In this document: positions 29,001 through 39,100 of the stretch, one piece after another | How the letters are laid out: each line of letters opens with the position of its first letter | Position numbering within the stretch: position 1 is the stretch's first letter | Origin: Luteimonas sp. 9C | GTDB lineage: Bacteria > Pseudomonadota > Gammaproteobacteria > Xanthomonadales > Xanthomonadaceae | Length of the DNA: 64,000 bases | Assembly (NCBI RefSeq): GCF_902506295.1 | Contig: NZ_LR733312.1 | Span: forward strand, 1,812,095-1,876,094 | Direction of reading: 5' to 3' | Made by a program: the position numbers and the translations under genes | Notes under the pieces: model-generated | The model's database searches: none | What the model saw: the letters and a program-made list of their open reading frames with translations, nothing else | What the model was told of the DNA's origin: nothing

Positions 29001-32000
29001 GCTTTCGTCGACAGCCTGGCCGCCCACCGCCACGCTCGCAGCGCCGTTTGCCTGCGCAAGTGCGCCGACCGCCACGCTGTTCTGGCCCTGCGCCGAGGCA
29101 TTGAAGCCGATCGCCGTCGCGTAGTCGGCCTGCGCACGTGCACCGCTGCCGATTGCCGATGCGCCGGTGCCGAACGCGTCGCTCGCTGCGCCCAGCGCGG
29201 TGGCGTAGTCACCGTCGGCGAACGCGTTCGAGCCCGCGGCCGTTGCATCCTCGCCGTTGACGTAGGCCTCTCCCTCGCCGGTCGCGCGGAAGTACTTGCT
29301 GTCGGCGGTGGCCTCTTCCAGCTGGCCCACGTTCACCGCGTCGGTCGATTCCGTGCCGGCCGCGACGTTCGTGATCTGACGCTCGTTGCCGGCCGAGCCC
29401 ACCGACACGCTGTTCGCACGGTCGGCCTCGGAAAGCGCGCCGAGCGCGACACTGTTGGTTGCAGAGGCATACGCGCCGAAGCCGAGCGCCGTCGAGTCTT
29501 CGGCTTCGGCCCACGACAACGTGCCGACCGAGGTGGTGAAGTCTGCCGTGGCTTCCGCGCCCGCGCCCAGGGCGGTTGCGGCAAGTCCCGACGCGCGGGT
29601 CGCAAATCCAGCCGCGATACCGCCGACTGCAGTCGTCGCTTCTTCGGAGGCGATGCTGCCCTGACCGACCGCCGTGCTGCCCAGGCCCGAGGCGGTGCTG
29701 TCCGAGCCCACCGCGACGCTGTCATCCCCCGATGCCGCGCTCGCGTTGCCGAATGCCGAGCTGTTGAAGCCCGAGGCGGCCGCACTGCCACCCACGGCAG
29801 TGGAGAAGCTGCCCGATGCCTCGGCGAGGAAACCGAACGCAGCCGACTCGGTGCCGCTGGCGATGCTCTCCGCGCCCACTGCGGTTGCGGTCTCGCCGGA
29901 TGCTTCGGCGAAGAAGCCTACCGCGGTCGACTCGACACCCGAGGCCTCGGCCAGGGAACCGGACGCCAAGCTACCGTCGCCGCTGGCGACAGCGGCAGCG
30001 CCGGTGGCGGTCGAGAGTTCGCCGCTCGCCAGGCTTTCGGCACCCAGTGCGACGGCGTACTCGCCGGTCGCCTCGGCCGTTGCACCGATGGCAATCGCGT
30101 TGGCGGCCGATGCAGTCGCATTGAAGCCGATCGCGGTGGCCAGGTCGGCACCCGCGAAGGCGCCACTGCCGAACGCCGATGCGCCGTCACCGAACGCATT
30201 GCTGGCATCGCCGGCCGCGGTGGCGTTGAGGCCTTCTGCGTATGCGCCGACGTCGTCCGCCGGATCGGCGTTGTTGCCCGTCGCCGCGAAGTACTTGTTG
30301 TACTGGGTCGCGGTTTCCAGCTGGTCCAGATTCACCGCGTCCGTCCCCTCGGTCGCCGCGGCAACGTTGGTGATCTGGCGCTCGCTGCCGGCCGAACCGA
30401 CCGACACGCTGTTCTCGCGATCGGCCACCGCGTTCGCACCCAGCGCCACGCTGTTCACCGCGCTGGCATCCGCCAGGAATCCAATCGCAGTTGCGTCGTC
30501 GGCCGAGGCCGACGTGCCGCTGCCGATTGCAGATGCGCCATCCGCGGTGGCGTAGGCCAGTGTGCCGACCGACGTCGACTGGATGCCGGTCGCTTCGGCA
30601 AGCGTGCCGACGGCGGTCGCGCCGATGTCGGTCGCCAGCGCGCCGTTGCCGAGCGCCGTCGATGCAACGCCGCTGGCTTCCGTCGTCTGCAGGATGAGAC
30701 CTGGGAAGCCAATCAGCAGATCGCCGTAGTCGGCAATGCCGCCAACCGCGAGACCGTAGTCACCGCTGGCCACGCTGCCGTAGCCCACGGCGGTTGCGAA
30801 ACCGCCCGTCGCTTCGGAGAACGCGCCCAGCGCGCTCGAGCCGTCCGTCATTGCGGTGCTGCTGTAGCCCACCGCCGTCGACTGCTGACCGTCGGCGGTC
30901 GAAGCTGCGCCGGTTGCGGTACTGAACGCGCCATTGGCCTGCGCGCCGGCGCCGAATGCCGACGCGCCGTCCCCGAGCGCGGTCGTCGTCTGGTCGAGCA
31001 GCACTTCACCGGTGTCCGGATCTTCGTAATACAGCCAGCCGCCGACTGCGGTACTGGAATTGCCCTCGGCTACTGCGTTGTAGCCGGACGCCGTGGCGTA
31101 GTCGCCCCAGGCACCCGCACCGCTGCCGAAGGCCGACGAGCCGACGCCGATGGCGTTCGTTCCCGAACCTGTGGCGGTCGAATAGTCTCCACCGGCAGTC
31201 GCGTTCGAACCCGACGCAGTCGCGTCCAGGCCGTCGGCGTACGCCTCACCCTCGCCGGTCGCGCGGAAGTATTTGCTGTCGGCCGTCGCCTCTTCCAACT
31301 GGCCCATGTTCACCGCGTCTGTCGTTTCCGTACCGGCCGCGACATTGGTGATCTGGCGCTCGTTGCCGGCCGAGCCCACCGACACGCTGTTCGCACGGTC
31401 GGCCTCGGAGAGCGCGCCGAGCGCGACGCTGTTGGTTGCAGAGGCATAGGCGCCGAAACCAAGCGCCGTCGAGTCTTCGGCTTCGGCCCAGGACAACGTG
31501 CCCACGGAAGTGGTGAAGTCGGCCGTCGCTTCCGCGCCAGCGCCCAGTGCGGTTGCGGCAAGTCCCGACGCGCGTGTTGCGAATCCAGCCGCGATTCCGC
31601 CGACTGCGGTGGTCGCTTCTTCCGAAGCGACGCTGCCCTGACCGACCGCCGTGCTGCCCAGGCCCGAGGCGGTGCTGTCGGAGCCGACCGCCACACTGTC
31701 GTCGCCGGTGGCCGCGCTCGCGCTGCCGAAGGCGGCGCTGTTGAAGCCACTGGCCACTGCGCTGCTACCGACCGCGGTCGCGAAATCGCCGGAGGCTTCG
31801 GCCAGCAGACCGAATGCTGCCGTCTGGTCGCCACTGGCGACGCTCTCCGCACCCACGGCGGTGGCTGCGCTGCCGGTTGCAGCGGCCGTGTAGCCCACCG
31901 CGACCGCTTCTATGTTGCTCGCCTCTGCCGACTCGCCCAGGGCCACGCTGCTGGCGCCGCTGGCCGTTGCGTTGAAGCCGATCGCCGTGGCGCCCGTTTC

Positions 32001-35000
32001 GAACGCGAACGCGCCGCTACCGAAAGCGGACGCTCCATCACTGCCCGCAAAGGCACTCTCGCCCGCCGCCGTGGCGTATTCGCCATCCGCAGCGGCAGCG
32101 TTGTCGTTGTCCACGCCGCCCGTCGCGGCGAAGTACTTGTTGTACTGGGTGGCGTCTTCCAGCTGGTCCAGATTCACCGCATCGGTGCCCTGCGTACCGG
32201 CAGCAACGTTGGTGATCTGACGCTCGCTGCCTTCGCTGCCGACCGACACCGTATTCGCACGCGTGGCTTCCGAGCCCTGGCCGAGCGCAACGCTGCCCTC
32301 CGCGGAGGCGATGGCGTCCGAACCCAGTGCCAGCGAGTCATCACCGGACGCTTCGGAGAAGTTGCCGACCGTCGTGCTGTTGAAACCACTCGCCGACGCG
32401 GCGCCACCGACGGCGGTCGAGTAGTCGCCGGAGGCTGCAGTCGGGAAGAGGCTGAAGATCCCCGCGCCGCCGCCGACGGCGACGCTGTTGAGGCCCGAAG
32501 CCACCGAGTACGAACCGATCGCGGTCGAGTCCACGCCGCTCGCCGCCGATGCATAGCCCATCGCCGTCGACGCATCGCCCGCGGCCGTCGCAACCGCACC
32601 GAAGGCGGACGACACCTCGCCCGACGCCGTTGCACCGACGCCGAAGGCAGAGCCTGCGAAACCCGAGGCATCCGCGCTCGCACCCACTGCCGTACCGGCC
32701 ACGCCGGCGCTGGTGGCGGCCGTCTCCACCGGCACGCCGCCCAGGGTCAGCAGCGGTTCGCCGTCCGCGTCCACGGCGTTGCCGCCGATCGCCACGCTCG
32801 CTGCGCCATCCGCCTGCGCAAGTGCGCCGACCGCCACGCTGTTCTGGCCGAACGCGCTCGCGTTGTAGCCGAGCGCCGTCGCGTACTCGGCCTGCGCGAC
32901 TGCGCCGCTGCCGATCGCCGACGCACCGGTGCCGAACGCATCGCTCGATGCACCCAATGCGGTCGCGTAGTCGCCATCGGCGAAGGCATTCGAGCCGGCG
33001 GCCGTGGCGTCTTCGCCATTGACGAATGCTTCGCCCTCGCCGGTCGCGCGGAAGTACTTGCTGTCGGCCGTCGCCTCTTCCAGCTGACCCACGTTCACCG
33101 CATCGGTCGTCTCCGTACCGGCCGCGACGTTGGTGATCTGGCGCTCGTTGTCGACGTCGCCCACTGACACCGTGTTCGCGCGCGAAGCCGTCGAGTTGGC
33201 GCCGAGCGCAACGCTGTTCGCCCCCAGTGCCGTCGAGAAGTAGCCCACTGCAAGGCTGTCCACGCCGCTGGCCCAGGACTCGCCGCCGATCGCGGTCGCG
33301 TTCTCACCTGCCGCGTATGCGAAGTAGCCGACCGTGGTGCTGCCCGCGCCCGCCGCTTCACTGAGCGTGCCGACCGCGGTGCTGTTGTCGCCCGACGCGA
33401 TGGTGCCCGCGCCGAATGCCGCGGCGTTGTCGCCGGTGGCGGCCGTCGAGACGAAGAAGCCGAACCCGGGGATCAGATCCGCCGGGCCGCCGACCGCCAC
33501 GCTGCTGGCGCCACTGGCAACCGCCTGGGAGCCCACCGCCGTCGCGAAATCGGCCGACGCGGTCGATACCGCACCCAGCGCCAGCGACTGGTCACCGATT
33601 GCGCTGGCACCCACGCCGACCGCAGCGGATGCGAAGCCCGTCGCGTCCGCGCTTGCACCGACGGCCGTCGCGGCGACGCCCGCGCTGGTGGCCGAGGTCT
33701 CCACCGGCGCGCCGCCCAGCGTCAGCAGTGGATCGCCGTTTTCGTCCACCGCGTTGCCGCCGATCGCGACACTGGCGGCACCATCAGCCTGCGCCCCGGC
33801 GCCGAGTGCGGCGCTGTTCTGGCCGAACGCGGTCGCGTTGAAGCCGACCGCCGTGGAATTGCTCGCCTGCGCAGTCGAGCCGCTGCCGAATGCCGAAGCA
33901 CCTTCCGCGTTCGCGCTGCTCGTTGCACCGATCGCCGTGCTGAAGTCGCCTTCCGCATAGGCATCGGAGCCCGCTGCGGTCGAATCGGCGCCGAGCGCAT
34001 AGGCCTCACCCGCACCATCGGCGCGGAAATAACGACTGTTGGCCGTCGCCTCTTCCAACTGGCCGACGTTCACCGCATCCGTCGCTTCCGTACCGGCCTC
34101 GACGTTGGTGATCTGGCGCTCGTTGCCGGCCGAACCGACCGACACGCTGTTCTCGCGGTCGGCAAGCGAAAACGCACCGATTGCGACGCTGCCCGCTGCC
34201 GCGGCTTCCGAGAACAGGCCCAGCGCCACACTCTCGTCACCCGATGCGAAGGCGACCGTACCGATCGCGGTACTGAAATCCCCGGCAGCGCCACTGTCGG
34301 CGCCCACGGCCAGGCTCAGCAGACCGGTCGCGCGGCTCGCATTACCGACCGCGGTGCTGTTGAAGCCGCTGGCGTCGGCATTCGCGCCGACTGCAGTCGT
34401 GAAATCACCGCCCGCCGAGGCACCCAGACCGAATGCCGCGCCCTGCGAACCCGCCGCGCTGCTCTCCGCGCCCACCGCAGTGGCCCCGTCCCCCGACGCA
34501 TCGGTCGCGTAGCCGATCGCAACAGCTTCGACGCCCGAGGCATCCGCGCCCGCGCCCGATGCCACGCTGCCGTCGCCGGACGAACTCGCGCCCGCACCCG
34601 ACGCCACCGATTCGGCACCTGTGGCGCTGGCATCGGCGACACCCGTCGCCTGGAAATGACGCACCGACTGCGCGGCGTCGTCCGCCACGGCCTCCAGCTG
34701 CGCCACGTTGACGGCGTCGTTCGCCTGCGTGCCCGCGGCCACATTCGTGATCTGGCGCTGCGCGTCGGCCGTGCCGACCGACACCGTATTCGCGCGATCA
34801 GCCACCGAGCCATGACCCAGCGCCACGCTGCCGGCGGCGCTGGCGACCGCACCACGACCCAGCGCGGTGGAGCGCACCGCTTCCGCGCTGGCCGAGGTCC
34901 CGAGGGCCACCGAACCATCGCCGGAGGCCGTACTGGTGGTACCCACTGCGGTCGACGCGACGCCCAGCGCCTGGCTGCCGCGACCCAGGGCCACGGCGGC

Positions 35001-35660
35001 ATTGCCGCCTGCGATGGCCGCCGTGCCGATCGCGGTCGAGTTCAGGCCCGCCGCGTTCGACAGCGCACCGAACGCGGCCGCATTCGTGTCGAGGGCGTTC
35101 GCGCTGCGACCGACGGCCGTGCTGTTCGACGCGGTGGCGTTGCTGCCGGTGCCGAGCGCGGTGGTGTTGGTGTTCGACGCGGTGCTGTTGACACCCATCG
35201 CCGCCGCGGCGGTGCCGCTGGCGACGGCATTGCGCCCCACGGCGGTCGATGCGTTGCCGGTGGACTGGGCGTTGTTGCCCAGCGCGGTGGCGTTGTCCCC
35301 GGTCGCATTGGCGCGGGCGCCCACGGCCGTCGCCCGCAGGCCACTGGCGATCGCTGCGCGACCGACCGCGGTCGACGCGGCGCCGGTCGCCTCGGCGCCG
35401 ATACCGCAGGCGGTGCTGTCCGCACCCGCCGCAGTGCCGATCGGGTTGCCGTCCGCGTCCACGCATACCGCTTGTGCCAATGCCATGGGCGAGGCCAGGC
35501 CGAACAGCATCAGACTCAGGGCCACCGCGAGCGCGGAGCGGCTGTGCGCGGCTGCGCCGCCACCGTCACATGCGCCAGCGCTGTCGCTGGAGGCCAGCTC
35601 GGATGCGACCACGACCTGGCCCAGCGACTTGTTCCATACCTTGCGATAGATGCGATTCAT
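26010..35660 (-). CDS. xadA: giant trimeric autotransporter adhesin (YadA/XadA family)
   Basis: A 3216-residue type Vc adhesin. It opens with an extended signal peptide (ESPR), MNRIYRKVWNKSLGQVVVASE, cleaved after a hydrophobic stretch ending SPMALAQA. Most of the protein is 14-residue Hep_Hag (YadA-head) repeats of the form STAVGxxAxASGxN. These are interrupted by ten neck/connector modules of the type SVSVGSAGNERQITNVAAGT..DAVNVGQLEEA. Near the C-terminus are a coiled-coil stalk and a YadA anchor beta-barrel (about 3135-3216, ending GVGAGFGW). It trimerises in the outer membrane and binds host or surface ligands. AGGGG lies 8 bases before the ATG. The opposite strand is open for over 6 kb by chance of codon bias; the ESPR and anchor leave no doubt about the strand. 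Confidence 0.96.
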   Translation of the reverse strand: MNRIYRKVWNKSLGQVVVASELASSDSAGACDGGGAAAHSRSALAVALSLMLFGLASPMALAQAVCVDADGNPIGTAAGADSTACGIGAEATGAASTAVGRAAIASGLRATAVGARANATGDNATALGNNAQSTGNASTAVGRNAVASGTAAAAMGVNSTASNTNTTALGTGSNATASNSTAVGRSANALDTNAAAFGALSNAAGLNSTAIGTAAIAGGNAAVALGRGSQALGVASTAVGTTSTASGDGSVALGTSASAEAVRSTALGRGAVASAAGSVALGHGSVADRANTVSVGTADAQRQITNVAAGTQANDAVNVAQLEAVADDAAQSVRHFQATGVADASATGAESVASGAGASSSGDGSVASGAGADASGVEAVAIGYATDASGDGATAVGAESSAAGSQGAAFGLGASAGGDFTTAVGANADASGFNSTAVGNASRATGLLSLAVGADSGAAGDFSTAIGTVAFASGDESVALGLFSEAAAAGSVAIGAFSLADRENSVSVGSAGNERQITNVEAGTEATDAVNVGQLEEATANSRYFRADGAGEAYALGADSTAAGSDAYAEGDFSTAIGATSSANAEGASAFGSGSTAQASNSTAVGFNATAFGQNSAALGAGAQADGAASVAIGGNAVDENGDPLLTLGGAPVETSATSAGVAATAVGASADATGFASAAVGVGASAIGDQSLALGAVSTASADFATAVGSQAVASGASSVAVGGPADLIPGFGFFVSTAATGDNAAAFGAGTIASGDNSTAVGTLSEAAGAGSTTVGYFAYAAGENATAIGGESWASGVDSLAVGYFSTALGANSVALGANSTASRANTVSVGDVDNERQITNVAAGTETTDAVNVGQLEEATADSKYFRATGEGEAFVNGEDATAAGSNAFADGDYATALGASSDAFGTGASAIGSGAVAQAEYATALGYNASAFGQNSVAVGALAQADGAASVAIGGNAVDADGEPLLTLGGVPVETAATSAGVAGTAVGASADASGFAGSAFGVGATASGEVSSAFGAVATAAGDASTAMGYASAASGVDSTAIGSYSVASGLNSVAVGGGAGIFSLFPTAASGDYSTAVGGAASASGFNSTTVGNFSEASGDDSLALGSDAIASAEGSVALGQGSEATRANTVSVGSEGSERQITNVAAGTQGTDAVNLDQLEDATQYNKYFAATGGVDNDNAAAADGEYATAAGESAFAGSDGASAFGSGAFAFETGATAIGFNATASGASSVALGESAEASNIEAVAVGYTAAATGSAATAVGAESVASGDQTAAFGLLAEASGDFATAVGSSAVASGFNSAAFGSASAATGDDSVAVGSDSTASGLGSTAVGQGSVASEEATTAVGGIAAGFATRASGLAATALGAGAEATADFTTSVGTLSWAEAEDSTALGFGAYASATNSVALGALSEADRANSVSVGSAGNERQITNVAAGTETTDAVNMGQLEEATADSKYFRATGEGEAYADGLDATASGSNATAGGDYSTATGSGTNAIGVGSSAFGSGAGAWGDYATASGYNAVAEGNSSTAVGGWLYYEDPDTGEVLLDQTTTALGDGASAFGAGAQANGAFSTATGAASTADGQQSTAVGYSSTAMTDGSSALGAFSEATGGFATAVGYGSVASGDYGLAVGGIADYGDLLIGFPGLILQTTEASGVASTALGNGALATDIGATAVGTLAEATGIQSTSVGTLAYATADGASAIGSGTSASADDATAIGFLADASAVNSVALGANAVADRENSVSVGSAGSERQITNVAAATEGTDAVNLDQLETATQYNKYFAATGNNADPADDVGAYAEGLNATAAGDASNAFGDGASAFGSGAFAGADLATAIGFNATASAANAIAIGATAEATGEYAVALGAESLASGELSTATGAAAVASGDGSLASGSLAEASGVESTAVGFFAEASGETATAVGAESIASGTESAAFGFLAEASGSFSTAVGGSAAASGFNSSAFGNASAASGDDSVAVGSDSTASGLGSTAVGQGSIASEEATTAVGGIAAGFATRASGLAATALGAGAEATADFTTSVGTLSWAEAEDSTALGFGAYASATNSVALGALSEADRANSVSVGSAGNERQITNVAAGTESTDAVNVGQLEEATADSKYFRATGEGEAYVNGEDATAAGSNAFADGDYATALGAASDAFGTGASAIGSGARAQADYATAIGFNASAQGQNSVAVGALAQANGAASVAVGGQAVDESGNPLLVDGDGNPIETGATSAGVGGTAMGASADATGFASTAVGVGAAATGAQSSAFGAVANALGDFSTAVGTESAATGDSSVAVGAGASATGGFTTAVGSGSRATAENATALGEFAWATGANATAVGEFAWATGAGTTALGQDSFATGASATALGLGAFASASNSVALGANSQSTRADTVSVGTATSQRQIVNVAAGTQANDAVNLAQLQGAVASVDTEGNRYFAATPADGDVGVGATAGAASSVAAGELAVASAENSVAVGANASASGVRSTAVGQGASASDEEAAAFGQAADASGFHSTAIGALAESSGRGATAIGWDSTASGALSTALGNSAAATGENSTALGRAAIASAARSTAVGQAASASDEEAAAFGQAADASGFHSTAIGALAESSGRGATAIGWDSTASGALSTALGNSAAATGENSTALGRAAIASAARSTAVGQAASASDEEAAAFGQAADASGFHSTAIGALAESSGRGATAIGWDSTASGALSTALGNSAAATGENSTALGRQAAASGLNSTAVGQTAVATADNSVALGQGSIADRANTVSIGAAGNARQLTNVAAGTEDTDAVNMSQLNDTNARVDVVEGRVDDLDVRIGDVEGAAANAVAYSDADKSTVELAGENGTRISNLAAGSVSAASTDAINGGQLYDGLASTANALGGGSMVDTAFGTVTMPNYSIQGSSYAGIEATFGALNTEITNLKNRVGSVEGVIEGGAGTNDRVAVGGDGSGDDHASVGTDTNGVAIGSNATANGQNGVAVGGDAYAAGPNDTAIGGNARVDADGSTAVGANTSISANATNAVAVGEGASVTAASGTAIGQGASVTAQGAVALGQGSTADRANTVSVGSAGNQRQITNVAAGTQATDAANVGQVDAARTQAVATSNAYTDQKFAAWNDNFETFQGDVDRRFYDTDRRIDRQGAMGAAMLNMATSAAGIRTENRVGVGIGFQGGESALSVGYQRAISERATVTVGGAFSGDEKSVGVGAGFGW
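27461..28178 (-). repeat. three nearly identical 252-bp tandem repeats inside the adhesin gene
   Basis: The unit boundary sequence gaccca(a/g)(g/t)gccgtgctgtt recurs at 27461, 27713 and 27965, exactly 252 bases apart. Each unit encodes 84 residues, that is six 14-residue head motifs (from QAASASDEEAAAFG to RAAIASAARSTAVG). The copies differ at only a few third positions, so the expansion is recent. The period is a multiple of 3, so copy number can change without a frameshift. Confidence 0.9.
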
Positions 35661-36174
35661 TTCGACAGCCCCTAGAAGTGCTTGGTTTGATTGGAATTTC
35701 GGCGAAAAAAAAGCCGCAGGGTCGTCGAGCGACCACTGCGGCTTCGGTATGTCTCAGGCGATGGCGGTTCCGCGTCCCGGAACCGGCGTTGCAGCGCGAT
35801 AACGCGCCAGATGAAGGCGGGATGTATGCAACTTGAATCTTCCCCAAACGCCAAACTGTGACCCGATACTCCTCCCGAGTGAGCGCTGGCGTCAAGCGGC
35901 GGTGCGCAAAAATTGTCACTCCGTGGCCGAGGGTGCAATGCGCCATGCCTGCAGGCGAACGCCTGCCGCCCGCGATCTAGAAATCCAGTTAAATCACTGA
36001 TTCGGTTTGGCTTTTATGGGCGCACGGAGCGACTCAACGGCGGCGGTTTCGTCCCTGCCGGCGCCGATCACGTCGGATGACACCGTGCACAGCGCACAAA
36101 ATGGATCGGGCCGGCACGATGTCTCCATCGCCCGCCCCGACCTGTATGCGCAACATCTGACGCAGTGCGTCAGC
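35661..36174 (-). other. 514-base gap between purL and the adhesin gene
   Basis: No credible gene is seen. In the direction of transcription the gap holds a 17-bp palindrome right after the purL stop (36157-36173, ctgacgca/g/tgcgtcag), then a hairpin near 35950-35967 (gcaggcgaacgcctgc). A structured segment with three stem-loops follows (35711-35816), then a T-run and the adhesin ribosome-binding site. Weak promoter-like sequence occurs near 35820-35860, but no element is convincing. Confidence 0.6.
35705..35744 (-). terminator. strong intrinsic terminator in the leader of the adhesin gene (possible attenuator)
   Basis: A hairpin with a 9-bp outer stem (aagccgcag at 35711-35719, ctgcggctt at 35736-35744) and a 5-bp inner stem (ggtcg/cgacc) is followed on the minus strand by eight T residues (35705-35712). 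It ends only 45 bases before the adhesin ATG. Two more stems precede it: a GGTTCCG/CGGAACC pair (about 35766-35784) and a gcgcg/cgcgc pair (about 35794-35807). The arrangement fits either a leader attenuator or a short RNA of about 110 nt that ends just before the gene. Confidence 0.75.
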
Positions 36175-39100
36175 TCAGCCGAGATGCTGCCTCGCGTTCC
36201 GGAACATGCGCAGCCACGGGCTGTCGTCCGGCCAGTCGGCCGGTGCCCAGCTGAGATTGGCCGTGCGCGGTGTGCGCTCGGGGTGCGGCATCAGGATCGT
36301 GGCGCGGCCGTCGGCGGAGGCGAGGCCGGCGATGGCGTCCTCCGAGCCGTTCGGATTGGCCGGATAGCACGCAGCCCGCCCTGCCCCGTCGACATACCGC
36401 AGGGCGACCGTGGCCGCGATCCTGTCGGCATCGTCGTCGAACTGCACCCGACCTTCGCCGTGGGCGATGGCCACCGGAATCCGCGAGCCGGCCATGCCAT
36501 TGAAGAACAGCGATGGCGAGGCCTCGACCTCGAGGAGGCCGAAGCGTGCTTCGAACTGCTCGCTGCGGTTGCGCAGCAGGCGGGGCCAGTGCTGGGCGCC
36601 GGGGATGATCGGCTTGAGCTGCGAGAGCATCTGGCAGCCGTTGCAGACACCCAGAGAAAACGTATCGCCACGCGCGAAGAAGCGTTCGAACGCGGCCCGC
36701 AGCTCGGCGGTTTCGAGGATCGACGTCGCCCAGCCGCGGCCGGCGCCGAGCACGTCGCCGTAGCTGAAGCCGCCGCAGGCCACGAGTCCCTGCATCGTCG
36801 CCAGGTCCACGCGGCCGGCGATCAGGTCGCTCATGTGCACGTCGACGGCGGTGAAGCCGGCGCGGTCGAACGCGGACGCCATTTCGATCTGGCCGTTGAC
36901 CCCCTGCTCGCGCAGCACGGCGACCTTCGGTCGTACGCCGGTCGCGATGTAGGGCGCGGCGATGTCTTCGGACGGATCGAAGGTCAGCACCGGACGCATC
37001 GGCGGCGCATCGAAGCGGCGGGCGGTCGCGCGCTCTTCCTCCGCGCATGCGGGGTTGTCGCGCAGCGCCTGCATCGCGTGCGTCACCGACCACCACGCAT
37101 CGAACAGCGCCTCCCATTTCCACTCGGCGAGCACGTCGTCGCCGTCGAGGACGCGGATCGCGTTCGCCGTCGTCGGCCGTGCGATGCGCTGCGCGCATTC
37201 GATCAGGCCATGGCGTGCGACGAGATCGGCGAACTCGGCCCGGTCTTCGCCTGCGATCTGCACCACCGCGCCGAGCTCTTCGGAGAACAGCGTGCGCAGG
37301 GCATCCCGGTTGCGGTCGTCGCCCCAGCCTTCGAGGTCGATGTCGAGACCGACGTGCGCAGTGAACGCCATCTCGCACAGCGCGGCGAATGCGCCTCCGT
37401 CGGAGCGGTCGTGATAGGCCATCAGCAGGCCGGCCTCGCGCGCTTCGCAGATCAGTTCGAAGAACGCCTTCAGGCGCTCGGGTTCGTCGACGTCGGGCAC
37501 GGCGCCGCCGAAGCCCTCGAAACACTGCGACAGCACCGACCCGCCGAGACGCTGCTTGCCGGCGCCCAGGCCGATCAGCCACAGCTCGGTGTCGGGCTCG
37601 CGGCCGAGCAGCGGCGTGAGCTGCGTGCGCACGTCGGGCACGGGGGCGAAGGCGGTGATCACCAGCGAGACCGGTGACACCACCTTGTGCGCGGTGCCGT
37701 CCGCCTGCCACTGCGCCTGCATCGACAGCGAATCCTTGCCCACCGGAATCGCCAGGTCGATCCCGGGGCAGAGTTCCATGGCCACCGCATGCACCGCGTC
37801 GAACAGACGCGCGTCTTCGCCGGCATGTCCGGCCGCGGCCATCCAGTTCGCCGACAGCTTGACCCGGTGCAGGGTCTCGACCGGCGCGGCGCACAGGTTG
37901 GTGATCGCCTCGCCCACGGCCATGCGCGCGGCGGCGGCGGCATCGATCAGCGCCAGCGGGCTGCGCTCGCCGATCGCCATGGCTTCACCCGTGAAGCCTT
38001 CGAACCCCGACAGCGTGATCGCGCAATCGGCGACCGGCAGCTGCCACGGGCCGACCATCTGGTCGCGCGCGGTCAGGCCGCCGACGCTGCGGTCGCCGAT
38101 CGTGACGAGGAAGGACTTCGACGCGACGGTCGGATGCGCGAGCACGCGCAGACCGGCTTCGTGCAGATCGACGGCGCGGCTGTTGAGCGCCGGCCAGCGA
38201 TGCGGTGTGGTGCGTGCGGTGTCGCGATGCATCTTCGGCGGCTTGCCGAACAACACATCCATCGGCAGATCGATGGGCCAGTCACGGCCGCTGCCGATCG
38301 TCTCCAGCGTCGCACCATGGCCGACCGTCAGATGTTCTTCGGCCGTCGCCACGCCGACGATCGCGACCGGGCAGCGCTCGCGCGCGCAGATGGCTTCGAA
38401 CTCCTCGACGCGGTCCTGCGGAATGCCGAGGACGTAGCGCTCCTGCGACTCGTTGCACCACAGCTGCATCGGCGACAGCGACGGGTCGTCGCTGGGCACG
38501 CGGTCGAGATCGATGACGCCGCCGACGTCCGAGTCGTGCAGCAGCTCGGGAATCGCGTTCGACAGGCCGCCCGCGCCGACGTCGTGGAACCACAGGATCG
38601 GGTTGTGATCGCCGAGCGCCACGCAGCGGTCGATGACCTCCTGCACGCGGCGCTCCATCTCGGGGTTGTCGCGCTGCACGGAGGCGAAATCGAGATCCTC
38701 GGCGCTCTCGCCCGAGGCCACCGAACTCGCCGCGCCGCCGCCCAGGCCGATCAGCATCGCCGGGCCGCCGAGCACGACCACCGCATCGCCCGCCGACAGC
38801 GTCTTCTTCTCGACCATCGTGCGATCGATCGCGCCGAGGCCACCGGCCAGCATGATCGGCTTGTCGTAACCGCGGACCAGGCCGTCCTCGCCTTCGGGCA
38901 GTTCGAAACTGCGGAAATAACCGAGCAGGTTCGGACGGCCGAATTCGTTGTTGAACGCGGCGCCGCCGAGCGGGCCGTCGAGCATGATCTCGAGCGCCGG
39001 CGCCATGCGCGGATTCAGCGCGCGCGGCGCTTCCCACGGCTGCGGCAGCGTCGGGATGCGCAGGTGCGAGACCGAGAAACCGGTCAGGCCGGCCTTGGGC

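Noticed and set aside
26784..33167. A 2127-residue open frame on the plus strand opposite the adhesin gene
   Set aside because: It mirrors the repeated, GC-rich codons of the adhesin, is dominated by Arg/Ala/Gly, has no recognisable domain or ribosome-binding site, and the minus-strand frame has the ESPR signal and YadA anchor.
26010..35660. Regular short repeats that could suggest a CRISPR array
   Set aside because: The 42-base periodicity encodes 14-residue Hep_Hag motifs in frame; there are no conserved direct repeats with unique spacers and no cas genes.
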